Shown here piece by piece: positions 8,349 through 16,440 of a stretch of 40,218 nt of DNA. The notes under the pieces are model-generated. The model searched no databases. It saw only the letters and a list, made by a program, of their open reading frames with translations, and was not told where the DNA came from. Position numbers and translations under genes: made by a program. The number at the start of each line of letters is the position of its first letter. The stretch's first letter is position 1. The stretch covers positions 1 through 40,218 of the forward strand of contig JAFUYE010000086.1 of the NCBI GenBank assembly GCA_017470715.1. Reading direction: 5' to 3'. The DNA is from Selenomonadaceae bacterium (GTDB taxonomy: Bacteria; Bacillota; Negativicutes; Selenomonadales; Selenomonadaceae).

Positions 8349-9080
8349 TTGGACGACAATTTAATTTTCGGGCGCAATGCCGTAACCGAACTTTTGAAAT
8401 CCGGACACAGCGTCAACAAAATTTTTTTCGCCGAAGGAAAACTCGACGGCTCCGCACAAAAAATTTTTGCGCTTGCAAGGACTGCGGGCATTGTTGTAGA
8501 ATTCTTGAGCCGTGAAAAACTCGACAAACTTTGCGGCGGACGACATCAAGGCGTTGCGGCACTTGCGGCGTCGGCGGATTATTCAACCGTCGAAGAAATT
8601 TTGTCGCTTGCCGAAAGCCGAAACGAACCGCCATTTGTGATTCTGCTTGACGAACTGGAAGACCCGCAAAATTTCGGCGCAATCCTTCGCACGGCGGAGG
8701 CTGTCGGAGTTCACGGCGTCATAATCCCGAAACGTCGCAGCGTCAAACTCAACGCGACAGTTTTCAAAACTTCGGCGGGCGCGGCGGAATACGTCAAAGT
8801 TGCTCCCGTCACGAACGTCGCACAAACTTTGAAGCAACTGCGCGAACTCGGCTTGAAAATCGTTGGCGCAGACATGAACGCGACAATCGATTTCACGCAA
8901 GCCGATTTATCCGGCGCAACGGTTTTGGTTGTCGGCAACGAAGGCAAGGGAATGCGTCGACTCACGCGGGAAAATTGCGACTTGCTCGTCAAAATTCCGA
9001 TGGTCGGCAAAATTAATTCGCTCAATGCCTCCGTCGCGGCGGCGGTGCTCATGTACGAAATTTTTCGTCGAAGAATTTAA
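8349..9080 (+). CDS. rlmB: 23S rRNA (guanosine2251-2'-O)-methyltransferase RlmB
   Basis: SPOUT/TrmH-family methyltransferase of 243 residues. N-terminal substrate-binding domain (about residues 1-75, starting with FGRNAVTELL), then the SPOUT fold with motif 1 ELEDPQNFGAILRTAEAVG, motif 2 VVGNEGKGMRRL and motif 3 IPMVGKINSLNASVAAAV, which form the trefoil knot and SAM site. TTG start at 8349 with GGAGG eight bases upstream; no better ATG exists. Its C-terminal codons EIFRRRI-stop are echoed at the end of the yacP-like relic that follows. Confidence 0.94.
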   Translation: MDDNLIFGRNAVTELLKSGHSVNKIFFAEGKLDGSAQKIFALARTAGIVVEFLSREKLDKLCGGRHQGVAALAASADYSTVEEILSLAESRNEPPFVILLDELEDPQNFGAILRTAEAVGVHGVIIPKRRSVKLNATVFKTSAGAAEYVKVAPVTNVAQTLKQLRELGLKIVGADMNATIDFTQADLSGATVLVVGNEGKGMRRLTRENCDLLVKIPMVGKINSLNASVAAAVLMYEIFRRRI

Positions 9081-9083
9081 CTG

Positions 9084-9213
9084 CGATAAACCGGCGACCT
9101 GTTGACTGTTGCAATTTTATTCACGGTCTGTAAAAATACGGCGCGTATAAAAATTTTTTCGATGCCGCACGCACCGAAGTTCACAGCGAAATTTTTCGTC
9201 GGAGAGTTTAGTT
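9084..9213 (+). pseudogene. Decayed partial copy of the yacP 5' half
   Basis: In one frame this spacer reads IHGL-stop-KYGAYKNF, then FDAARTEVHSEIFRRRV-stop. The real gene at 9318-9430 reads IRSLQEYGAYENF...FDAARSEDEERTEVYSEIFR. Relative to yacP the relic has two small in-frame gaps, a stop codon (CTG TAA AAA for CTG CAG GAG) and several substitutions. The clearest block is 9172-9200, one mismatch from 9400-9428. It has no start and cannot make the protein. Homology begins no later than 9124 and may extend to about 9095. Confidence 0.7.
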
Positions 9214-9735
9214 ATGGCAAAACAGCGACCGCACTGGCTGGTTGACGGCTACAATCTGATTCACGTTTGGCAGGAAATCAACGTTGACGATTTGGCAACG
9301 GCACGAGAATTTTTGATTCGCAGTCTGCAGGAGTACGGCGCGTATGAAAATTTCGAGATAACGCTTGTCTTCGACGCCGCACGCAGCGAAGACGAGGAGC
9401 GCACCGAAGTTTACAGCGAAATTTTTCGCGTGATTTACAGCGCGTTCAACGAAAGTGCCGACAACGTAATCGAGCGGCTTTCGTTTGAGCTTGTGCAAAA
9501 AAAGCGCGAAGTTCACGTTGTCAGTTCGGACGCGACAATCGAAACCGTAATTCTCGGCGCGGGCGCGTATCGTCATCCGTCGCGGGAATTTTATCGGGCT
9601 GTCAAACGAGCCAAGCAACATTTGCGTAAAAAATATCTCGGCAACGTGACTTTGCCCGTCAAACGCAACGAAGTCGGTGACAGAATCGGCGCAGACGTTT
9701 ATGCCAAACTTGAACAGCTTCGTCGACAAAAATAA
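9214..9735 (+). CDS. yacP: NYN-domain (YacP/Rae1-type) ribonuclease
   Basis: NYN/PIN-like nuclease of 173 residues. In Bacillus the homologue (YacP, renamed Rae1) is a ribosome-associated mRNA endonuclease. The fold is visible in HWLVDGYNLIHVW (first Asp), LVFDAARSEDE, VIERLSFELV and VVSSDATIETVILGAGAYR. It follows rlmB as in other Firmicutes, although separated here by a decayed partial copy of itself. ATG start with GGAGAG about 12 bases upstream. Confidence 0.9.
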   Translation: MAKQRPHWLVDGYNLIHVWQEINVDDLATAREFLIRSLQEYGAYENFEITLVFDAARSEDEERTEVYSEIFRVIYSAFNESADNVIERLSFELVQKKREVHVVSSDATIETVILGAGAYRHPSREFYRAVKRAKQHLRKKYLGNVTLPVKRNEVGDRIGADVYAKLEQLRRQK

Positions 9736-9754
9736 TTTTTAAGGAGTGATTTAC

Positions 9755-11068
9755 ATGGCAAAAGCAAAGCGGATTTACGAAATCGCAAAAGAGTTCGCCC
9801 ACGACGACAAGGAAATCATGGAATTTTTGGCAGCGCAGGGCATTCGTGTCGCCAATCGTCTCAGCGCGGTGAATGAAGACACTTACAACTTGATCAAGGC
9901 GAAATTCACCGAACAGCCGAAAGTCGAAGAGCCGGAGCCGCCCAAAGTCGAAGAACCGAAACCTGCGGCGGAAACTCAACCTGCGGAAGAAGTTGCCCAA
10001 CCGTCCAAAAAGAAAAAGAAAAACAAAAATCCTCAGGCTCAACAACAGCCGCAACAAGTTCAACAAGCTCAACCCGGTAACAACAAGACGCAACTCGCAG
10101 ACGATATTGACTTCGACAAACTCAACGTGGCGACGCAGGGCGTTTACAAAGAGGCAATTCGTGCCGGCAACGAATTTATCACCCATTATTCCGCGTCGGG
10201 CACAAAGAAACATCCGCCGTTCGGTGCAGTCATTGGCGCACATTTAAATCCGTGGGGACTTATGCACTCTTCCAAAGTTGTCGAACCCGGCGATTCTCCC
10301 GCAACCTATTGGCGGGCAGTCAACAAACTCACGACCGCTGCGTACAAAAAAATTCAAATTTTTGGGCTTGCCAATCGTGAAGCTATTGCCGAGATGCGCG
10401 ACGCTACAAAAGAAATCGGTTCCGATTATGTTCCGCGCGAAATTTTCACCGACGAAGAAAACGAACGTTTTGCCAAACAGCAACGTTTCCTGTTTATGAC
10501 TTTCGGACACGGGCAAGGCGCGATTAACGACGAACTTTTGGCGTTGAAAATTTACTGCGAACGCATGAGCGTTAAATTCGAGCAGATGAATTTCGTCGAT
10601 TATCTCACTAATCCCGACAACGAACTCAACGTCAAGCCGCGTGTGCCCTTCGAGGTCATGGCGGAAGTCATCACACACAGCGTAAAGGCTTTCCCGCGCA
10701 GATTTTTCTTCTTCCAAAAACACAAGGAAACAATTCTTTTGGTGCTGAAAAATTTCTTCGAGTGGATTGACGGCTATCAGAAACTCAAAGAAGCCGGCGC
10801 GCCCGAAGCGAAATTGCAACGCTACCTTGAGCTTGAAGAAAAATTCATCTACATGACGGAATTCATGTCGTTCGATAATTTGTTGCGCGTCCCGAAAAAA
10901 GATGTCATTCCCTACGTGAACGCCATCGAAGTTTTGAACGCTTACCGCGACGATTTGGACAACCCCGAAGCTTTGGCGAAGTTCCAATACGACCTGCGCG
11001 GCAAAGTCATGTACTTCCTCGTTAAGCCGAAAGAATTCGTCTTCTTGTGGCAACTCGGCGAATTTTAA
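9755..11068 (+). CDS. IF2 N-terminal-domain protein of unknown function
   Basis: 437 residues. Residues about 1-52 (KRIYEIAKEFAHDDKEIMEFL ... GIRVANRLSAVNEDTYNLI) match the small IF2_N domain otherwise found at the front of translation initiation factor IF-2. A Pro/Glu/Lys linker follows (about 55-85), then a poly-Lys and poly-Gln stretch (KKKKKNKN, QQQPQQVQQAQ), then about 330 residues of mixed helical sequence that I do not recognise. No GTPase motifs are present, so this is not infB. ATG at 9755 with AAGGAG eight bases before it; a start nine bases earlier is less likely. A terminator follows. Association with ribosomes or RNA is only a guess from the N-terminal domain. Confidence 0.85.
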   Translation: MAKAKRIYEIAKEFAHDDKEIMEFLAAQGIRVANRLSAVNEDTYNLIKAKFTEQPKVEEPEPPKVEEPKPAAETQPAEEVAQPSKKKKKNKNPQAQQQPQQVQQAQPGNNKTQLADDIDFDKLNVATQGVYKEAIRAGNEFITHYSASGTKKHPPFGAVIGAHLNPWGLMHSSKVVEPGDSPATYWRAVNKLTTAAYKKIQIFGLANREAIAEMRDATKEIGSDYVPREIFTDEENERFAKQQRFLFMTFGHGQGAINDELLALKIYCERMSVKFEQMNFVDYLTNPDNELNVKPRVPFEVMAEVITHSVKAFPRRFFFFQKHKETILLVLKNFFEWIDGYQKLKEAGAPEAKLQRYLELEEKFIYMTEFMSFDNLLRVPKKDVIPYVNAIEVLNAYRDDLDNPEALAKFQYDLRGKVMYFLVKPKEFVFLWQLGEF

Positions 11069-11086
11069 TTCGTCAATCGAAAACAC

Positions 11087-11124
11087 CGGCGCGACCGTTC
11101 CCCGCGAACGTGCCGCGTTTTTTT
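11087..11124 (+). terminator. Rho-independent terminator of the cysS-yacP operon
   Basis: CGGC (11087-11090) pairs with GCCG (11112-11115). An inner CGTTC/GAACG stem with loop CCCGC lies within, and T7 follows at 11118-11124. Confidence 0.65.
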
Positions 11125-11196
11125 GTAGGGCTGTCGGTAAACCGGCGAAGTTTGTCGTTTCGATTCGGCTGATTCGTGATTTTTAGTTTTTGTTAT

Positions 11197-11227
11197 CAAC
11201 TTTTCTTTTGGCGCAAAAGAAAAGTTG
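11197..11227. repeat. Perfect 13-bp inverted repeat, loop GGCGC
   Basis: CAACTTTTCTTTT (11197-11209), loop GGCGC, then AAAAGAAAAGTTG (11215-11227). It is A/T-pure and has no T-run, so it is not an ordinary terminator; its role is unknown. Confidence 0.8.
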
Positions 11228-11378
11228 CAAAAGAAAACATGTCCGCTAATTTCGCATCACGCGAAATGCGCGGACGGCGGCCGTCATCCGTGACGACCTG
11301 ATTTTACGTTGTGCGTGTCGGCCTGATTTACGAATTTTGCATTGCGAATCACGCATTAATCCGGCTCCAAAGTTTTTG

Positions 11379-11406
11379 TTGCATGGGGAATATTTTTTGA
11401 TATAAT
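11379..11406 (+). promoter_or_regulatory. Promoter of the lipoprotein cluster
   Basis: TTGCAT (11379-11384), 16-base spacer, TATAAT (11401-11406). The AAGGAGG ribosome binding site at 11421-11427 precedes the ATG at 11438. Confidence 0.78.
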
Positions 11407-11437
11407 GCGGGCGAAAACGAAAGGAGGACATTTTTTG

Positions 11438-12118
11438 ATGTTCAAAAGAATTTTTGCTTGCACGCTGATTTTGGCGGCAATGTTTTGTATGACCGGTTGC
11501 GGCGGCGATGAAAAACCTGCGGCAACAAACAATACTGACCCGACGCCCGATAAAGCCGTGCTTGCTTATGCCGAAATGTTGACTCACGGAAAAACCGACA
11601 ACGCGGCGGCGGCAGGCTTCACCGACAAGGAAAAAACCGAACTCGGCAACGCGGTTGTCGCCGGCTTTGTTACAAGTCTTGCCGAAGTTGCCCCGCTCAA
11701 CGATAAAAGCGTGCAGGCAATCACGAAAGTTTATCACGAAAAATTTTCCAAAGATATGAAGTTCACCGCCACGGTTAAAAAAGATGACGCAAAAAATCCC
11801 GTCGTTGAAATCAAAACCACGCCCATGGACAGCGATGCCGCAATTCAGGCCGCCGGCAAAAACGACGAATGGATTGCACTTGTCGGCATGGTCGGGCAAC
11901 TCAAAGCTGACGGCGCAACCAACGATCAACTTAAAGCAAACAACGACGTTCAGACCGCCGCAGTCAACGCGCTGACGAAACATATCAACGCAATTCCTTT
12001 GCAGAGCGAAAAAACTTTGGACGTTACGTGCAGTCAAGTTAAAGGCTCGGATGGCAAAATGTACTGGGCACCCGAAAATCCCGAAGCCTTGACGAAATTT
12101 ATCACGGGACAAAAATAA
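11438..12118 (+). CDS. Tandem paralogous lipoprotein 1
   Basis: Lipoprotein of 226 residues with signal peptide MFKRIFACTLILAAMFCMTGC (lipobox MTGC, lipidated Cys at 21). I do not recognise a named domain. The mature part shares the cluster's blocks: DKAVLAYAEML, AAGFTDKEK, a basic-acidic stretch KKDDAKNPVVEI, and a C-terminal TCSQVKGSDGKMYWAPENPEAL...KFITGQ. Members of this cluster are one family diverged to about a third identity by eye. First gene after a consensus-like promoter; AAGGAGG ten bases before the ATG. Confidence 0.85.
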   Translation: MFKRIFACTLILAAMFCMTGCGGDEKPAATNNTDPTPDKAVLAYAEMLTHGKTDNAAAAGFTDKEKTELGNAVVAGFVTSLAEVAPLNDKSVQAITKVYHEKFSKDMKFTATVKKDDAKNPVVEIKTTPMDSDAAIQAAGKNDEWIALVGMVGQLKADGATNDQLKANNDVQTAAVNALTKHINAIPLQSEKTLDVTCSQVKGSDGKMYWAPENPEALTKFITGQK

Positions 12119-12139
12119 TTTTATCGGACGGAAAATCTC

Positions 12140-12802
12140 ATGTTGAAGAAAAATTTTTTTGCGGCGGTGCTGTCGATTGCAATTCTTTTGACGGGTTGCG
12201 GTGAAGAAAAATCTTCGCAAGTTGAAATGACGCCCGAATTCGGCGCGGACAAGGCAATTATCGCCTACGCTCAACTTTACGCGTGCGCTGCGCCCGACGA
12301 CCCGAAAGCCGCAGGTTTCACGGATGAATTCGTCGACAAACAAAAACAAGCCATGTTCGCTTCGTTCGGCAAATATCCGTTCAGCGAACAGACTTTGCAG
12401 GCAATCGCCAAAAATTTTTCGACGACGCTCAAATCTCGCATGAATTTCAAGGCGACACTTAAATCGAACGACGCCGCACATCCCGTAATTGAGTTAACCG
12501 CAAATCCCGCAGATTTTTCCGCCGCATTTAAGGACGCCGACAAAGATGCCGACTTGCTGATTTTGCGCAGAGAATGGGGCGAATTGCAAGCTTACGGCTT
12601 GAGCGACGACGCGATAAAAAAAGATGCCGCGTTCCAAAAACTTGCCGTCGATTCGATGAGCAAATATCTCGGCAAAATTCCGTTGAAGCCCGAATCAACG
12701 CTTGAAGTCACTTGCAAGGTTGCAGTCGGTGCAGACGGAAAATTTTACTGGTCGCCCGAAAAACCCGAAGCCGTTTCAAAGTTCGTTTCGGGACAAAAAT
12801 AA
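12140..12802 (+). CDS. Tandem paralogous lipoprotein 2
   Basis: 220 residues; signal peptide MLKKNFFAAVLSIAILLTGC (lipobox LTGC). It shares DKAIIAYAQLYA, KAAGFTDEF, the NDAAHPVIEL strand and the C-terminal TCKVAVGADGKFYWSPEKPEAVSKFVSGQ-type block with its neighbours. Compared with copies 1 and 3 the linker after the lipid Cys is short. It starts 21 bases after copy 1. Function unknown; the family presumably lies on the outer face of the inner membrane or the inner face of the outer membrane. Confidence 0.85.
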   Translation: MLKKNFFAAVLSIAILLTGCGEEKSSQVEMTPEFGADKAIIAYAQLYACAAPDDPKAAGFTDEFVDKQKQAMFASFGKYPFSEQTLQAIAKNFSTTLKSRMNFKATLKSNDAAHPVIELTANPADFSAAFKDADKDADLLILRREWGELQAYGLSDDAIKKDAAFQKLAVDSMSKYLGKIPLKPESTLEVTCKVAVGADGKFYWSPEKPEAVSKFVSGQK

Positions 12803-12829
12803 TTTTTTACATGAAAGGATGATTGATTC

Positions 12830-13555
12830 ATGTTCAAAAAACTTTCTCTCGGCGCGTTGACGTTGTTGCTCGCGCTGACACTTGTCGGTTGCGGCGGCAA
12901 GAAAGAAGAACCCAAACCGGCGGCAGATTCGCAACCTGCAGCTCAAACCGAAACCGCAAAACCCGAAGTCGCAAAACCTGAAGGTAGCGCGGACAAAGCC
13001 GTTCTTGCCTACGCGCAACTTTTCGCTTACGGCTTGCCCGAAGACCCGTCGGCTGCCGGCATGACCGACGCCGACACCAAACCTATGGAAGAAAAAACCA
13101 TCGGTGCAATGCTCCAAGCTTTCAGCGCGTTCCCGCTTTCGGATGAAAACGTCCAAAATGCAACCGCGTCTTACATTGAGAAATTGCACAAAGCCATGGA
13201 AATTAAAACCGTGCTCAAAAAGGACGACGCCGAACATCCCGTTGTTGAAGTCAGCGCGGAACCGCTCGACGCGGCGGGTGCTGCTCAAGTCGGTCAAACC
13301 CATCAAGACGTTCAGGAGCTCGCGGCGGCGTTGCAAGAACTTCACAACCAAGGCATCACCGACGAACAGTTGAAAGAAAATCCCGAATTCCAACAGGCAG
13401 TTCTCGAAGTTATCGACAACTTCACCAACGAATATCCGCTTAAACCCAGAGTTTCCAAAGAATTCACCTGCAAAATCGTTCAGGGCTCCGACGGCAAAAA
13501 TTATTGGGCACCCGAAGATCCGGCTGAGCTTGCGAAATTTGTTATGGGACAATAA
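12830..13555 (+). CDS. Tandem paralogous lipoprotein 3
   Basis: 241 residues; signal peptide MFKKLSLGALTLLLALTLVGC (lipobox LVGC). It has the longest linker of the family (about residues 23-55, rich in Lys/Pro/Ala/Glu with repeated KPEVAKPEG-like units), followed by the shared DKAVLAYAQLFAYG block, KKDDAEHPVVEVSA, GITDEQLKENPEFQ and the C-terminal GSDGKNYWAPEDPAEL. AAAGGATGATTG precedes the ATG as a weak ribosome binding site. Its place within the cluster suggests joint regulation with copies 1, 2 and 4. Confidence 0.85.
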   Translation: MFKKLSLGALTLLLALTLVGCGGKKEEPKPAADSQPAAQTETAKPEVAKPEGSADKAVLAYAQLFAYGLPEDPSAAGMTDADTKPMEEKTIGAMLQAFSAFPLSDENVQNATASYIEKLHKAMEIKTVLKKDDAEHPVVEVSAEPLDAAGAAQVGQTHQDVQELAAALQELHNQGITDEQLKENPEFQQAVLEVIDNFTNEYPLKPRVSKEFTCKIVQGSDGKNYWAPEDPAELAKFVMGQ

Positions 13556-13576
13556 GCTTTCGACGGGACGACTTCC

Positions 13577-14242
13577 ATGTTGAGAAAAATTTTTTCGACG
13601 GTTTTGCTTGCAACCGCAATTTTGTTGACGGCTTGCGGGAATAAACTGCCCGAATCAAGCGCGGACAAAGCGGTTGCGGCTTACGCACAACTTTATTCTT
13701 GCGGCGAAATTTCCGACGAATTTCGTCCCGCGATAAGCTTGACTGACGCGGAATTTGCCGAAGCTCGCGGAAAAGTCACGGAACCGTTGTTGCGTGCGTT
13801 GGAACAATATCCGTTGTCCGAAGAAACTTTGCAGGGCATTACGAAAAAATTTCTCGACAGAATGAAAAACATCATGGATATCACCGCGACACTCGAAAAA
13901 GGCGGCGACAAAAATCATCCCGTCGTTGAGCTGGTTACGACAAACATCAACCCCGACACCGTGGAACTTTTCGTTGACGAAGACGACGGCTTGAACGCGC
14001 TTAAAGCAAAAATTGCCGAACTCAAAGCTCAAGGCATAACGGACGACGAACTTAAAAGCAATCCCGAAATTCAAAAGCTCGCACTTGAGACAATCGGAAA
14101 TTTCGTCGGCGAATTCGTTTTGAACGCGGAAGCGACAATACTTGTGCCGTGCGTCGCCGTCACGGGTGCAGACGGAAAACTTTATTGGCAACCCGAAAAC
14201 GTCGAGGCAATCGAACGGTACATTACGACGGGGCAACATTAA
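13577..14242 (+). CDS. Tandem paralogous lipoprotein 4
   Basis: 221 residues; signal peptide MLRKIFSTVLLATAILLTAC (lipobox LTAC). It is the most divergent copy: the SADKAVAAYAQLYSCG block, KGGDKNHPVVELV, GITDDELKSNPEIQ and a C-terminal GADGKLYWQPENVEAIERYI remain. No linker separates the lipid Cys from the domain. It lies 21 bases after copy 3 and is followed by a terminator, which ends the four-copy array. Confidence 0.85.
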   Translation: MLRKIFSTVLLATAILLTACGNKLPESSADKAVAAYAQLYSCGEISDEFRPAISLTDAEFAEARGKVTEPLLRALEQYPLSEETLQGITKKFLDRMKNIMDITATLEKGGDKNHPVVELVTTNINPDTVELFVDEDDGLNALKAKIAELKAQGITDDELKSNPEIQKLALETIGNFVGEFVLNAEATILVPCVAVTGADGKLYWQPENVEAIERYITTGQH

Positions 14243-14258
14243 ACAAAATTGAATTCAA

Positions 14259-14297
14259 GCCGCAGGACGCGAAAATTTGTCTTGCGGCAAATTTTTT
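14259..14297 (+). terminator. Terminator after the lipoprotein array
   Basis: GCCGCAGGAC (14259-14268) pairs fully, with one G-U, to GTCTTGCGGC (14279-14288); the loop has ten bases and T6 follows. The clostripain-like gene begins 19 bases further on, so this may act as a partial terminator or attenuator. Confidence 0.8.
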
Positions 14298-14315
14298 AAG
14301 CAAGGAGATGACGAC

Positions 14316-16418
14316 ATGCAAAAGTTTCGACAGGCGTTCCAAAAAATTTTTCTGCTGACGGCGTTTCTGTTGGTTGCGTTCACAACGGCGGCTTGCGGTG
14401 ACGACGAACCGAAATCCGCAAACACCGACGGAACCGTCACGAAATCCCCGACGGCAAGTTTCGAGGACACCTACGCTTCGGGCGACACGTGGGTTATTCA
14501 ATGGTACCTGTGCGGCTCGGACTTGGAGACGAATTACGGCTCGGCAACAACCGACATTCAAGAAGTTTTGGCAACCAAACTTCCGCCAAACATCAAATTT
14601 GTTATCGAGACGGGCGGCGCGCAACAGTGGCAAAATGACACCGTCAACAGCAACGCGATTGAACGTTTCCTTTACGACAGTAACGGACTTCAGCGACTGG
14701 AAACTTTGCCCGATGCGGACATGGGCGACGTGAATACTTTGACGGATTTCATTCGCTACGGCAAAGAAAATTTTCAAGCTGACCACAGAATTTTTATCTT
14801 TTGGGATCACGGCGGCGGATCCGTCGGCGGTATTTGTATCGACGAACGCGCACGTCACGCTTTGAGCTTGAACGACTTGACTGCGGCTTTCGGCTCGGTT
14901 TACGGTGCCGATACAAACAATCCGCCGTTTGAAATTATCGGCTTCGACGCGTGCTTGATGGCAACTTACGACACGATTAATTCGCTTGACGGTTTCGCCC
15001 GCTATGTCGTCGCTTCCGAAGAGACTGAACCTGCGCTCGGCTGGAGTTATACGGCGTGGCTTACCGCGTTGTCGAATAATCCCGCAATGGGCGGCGCGAA
15101 AATCGGCAAGGAAATTTGCGACAGTTACTTTGCTGCCTGCGCGGAATATGACGTTGAAGACAAGGCGACACTTTCGGTTATCGATATGTCGAAACTGCCC
15201 GAACTTCGCGACGCTTACGAAACTTACGGTCTTGAGGCTTTAGTTGAGTCGTACAAAAATCCGACATCATTTTTCTCGAAATTCGGTCGCGGTGCCACAA
15301 GTGCGGAAAATTACGGCGGCAACAACAAGAGCGACGGTTACACGAACATGGTTGACCTTGCCGACCTGGCACGCAACAACAAAAGTTTGGTGCCCAATAC
15401 TTCCGACAGATTGATTGCCGCCATTGACAACGCGGTTATCTACAACGTTCACGGCGATTATCGCGACAAAGGCAACGGACTTTCGGGCTTCCACCTGTAC
15501 AACGCCAAAACGCAGGAAGGCGAAATGTATTTGAACGGCTTCGTTAATTTGGAGAGCGCGCCCGAACCGCAAAAACTTTTGTATTACCATCTGAAATACG
15601 GTGAACTTCCCGACGAAGTCAAACCGACGTTGCAAGAGTTGGCGAACGATCCGAATGCTTTCACGACGCCGGAACCTGTACCGGCACCCGCGCCCGTTGA
15701 AACTGCACCGGTTACCGCTCCGCCCGCACAAACGCAAAATCTTTTCGACGTGAATTCGCTTGAAGATATGCCGGTCGACGTTGACAGCGACGGAAATTCT
15801 TTCGTCACGCTCACCAAAGAGCAAATGGATTTGATTTCGTCCGTGCACTGTCAGCTGGCATACCTCAGCACGCAAGACGACGTTATACTTGTTTTGGGCA
15901 GCGACGCCGACATTAATGCCGACTGGGAAAAAGGTATCTTCAAAGACAATTTCCGCGGCGTGTGGCCGATGCTTGACGGGCACCCCGTTTACGTCGAGAT
16001 TGTTGCGGAAAATGACGGTTACAATCTTTACTCAATCCCGATTAAACTTAACGGCGTCGAATGCAACTTGCAAGTCGCTTACGTTTATTCCGCCGAACAA
16101 TATTACATTCTCGGCGCGAAGAAGGGACTTGACAACAACGGTATGGCGTCCCGCGAACTTATCAAGTTGCGTCCGGGCGACGAAATTACCACGCTCCATT
16201 ACGCAATGACGATTTCCGGCGACGATACCGAAATGACGCAGGTCGAAGTTGACACGTTCACAATCGGCGAACACCCGACCGTTAAAGATGAACAACTCGG
16301 CGACGGCACTTACGTTTACGGCTTTGAATTCGTTGCGCCGACCGAAGAATCTTCGCTGTCGAATCTCGTCACGTTCACGATTGCGAACGGCGAAATTACA
16401 ACAAGCGTCAACAACTGA
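14316..16418 (+). CDS. Clostripain-family (C11) cysteine protease lipoprotein
   Basis: 700 residues. The signal peptide ends in a lipobox-like TTAAC (Cys27), so the enzyme is probably lipid-anchored. The peptidase C11 domain occupies about residues 60-430: WVIQWYLCGSDLET, FIFWDHGGG with catalytic His165, and IGFDACLMATYD with catalytic Cys213. A Pro/Ala/Thr-rich linker (about 445-475) leads to a C-terminal beta-rich region without an assignment. Known relatives cleave after Arg or Lys. It sits just behind the lipoprotein array and before a DUF4337 gene. ATG at 14316 with AAGGAG; longer upstream frames cross the terminator. Confidence 0.9.
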   Translation: MQKFRQAFQKIFLLTAFLLVAFTTAACGDDEPKSANTDGTVTKSPTASFEDTYASGDTWVIQWYLCGSDLETNYGSATTDIQEVLATKLPPNIKFVIETGGAQQWQNDTVNSNAIERFLYDSNGLQRLETLPDADMGDVNTLTDFIRYGKENFQADHRIFIFWDHGGGSVGGICIDERARHALSLNDLTAAFGSVYGADTNNPPFEIIGFDACLMATYDTINSLDGFARYVVASEETEPALGWSYTAWLTALSNNPAMGGAKIGKEICDSYFAACAEYDVEDKATLSVIDMSKLPELRDAYETYGLEALVESYKNPTSFFSKFGRGATSAENYGGNNKSDGYTNMVDLADLARNNKSLVPNTSDRLIAAIDNAVIYNVHGDYRDKGNGLSGFHLYNAKTQEGEMYLNGFVNLESAPEPQKLLYYHLKYGELPDEVKPTLQELANDPNAFTTPEPVPAPAPVETAPVTAPPAQTQNLFDVNSLEDMPVDVDSDGNSFVTLTKEQMDLISSVHCQLAYLSTQDDVILVLGSDADINADWEKGIFKDNFRGVWPMLDGHPVYVEIVAENDGYNLYSIPIKLNGVECNLQVAYVYSAEQYYILGAKKGLDNNGMASRELIKLRPGDEITTLHYAMTISGDDTEMTQVEVDTFTIGEHPTVKDEQLGDGTYVYGFEFVAPTEESSLSNLVTFTIANGEITTSVNN

Positions 16419-16440
16419 TAAAAATTTTGTGAGGTTTTAA

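Larger units (their letters stand above)
11069..11437. other. Hairpin-rich spacer before the lipoprotein cluster
   Basis: No gene is supported here. The stretch holds a terminator (11087-11124), a perfect 13-bp inverted repeat (11197-11227), a nested hairpin GTCCGC...TTTCGC/GCGAAA...GCGGAC (11241-11275), a CGTCA-TCCG-TGACG hairpin (11284-11297), and a promoter (11379-11406). Confidence 0.7.

Noticed and set aside
9755-11068. Truncated translation initiation factor IF-2
   Set aside because: Only the small N-terminal domain is shared; no GTPase motif is present and the C-terminal part is unrelated.
10244-11086. 280-codon minus-strand frame opposite the IF2_N protein gene
   Set aside because: Antisense shadow with no ribosome binding site or domain.
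11246-12481. 411-codon open frame on the minus strand opposite lipoproteins 1 and 2
   Set aside because: Phe/Val/Arg/Cys-rich translation without motifs. The plus strand has a promoter, ribosome binding sites, signal peptides and lipoboxes.
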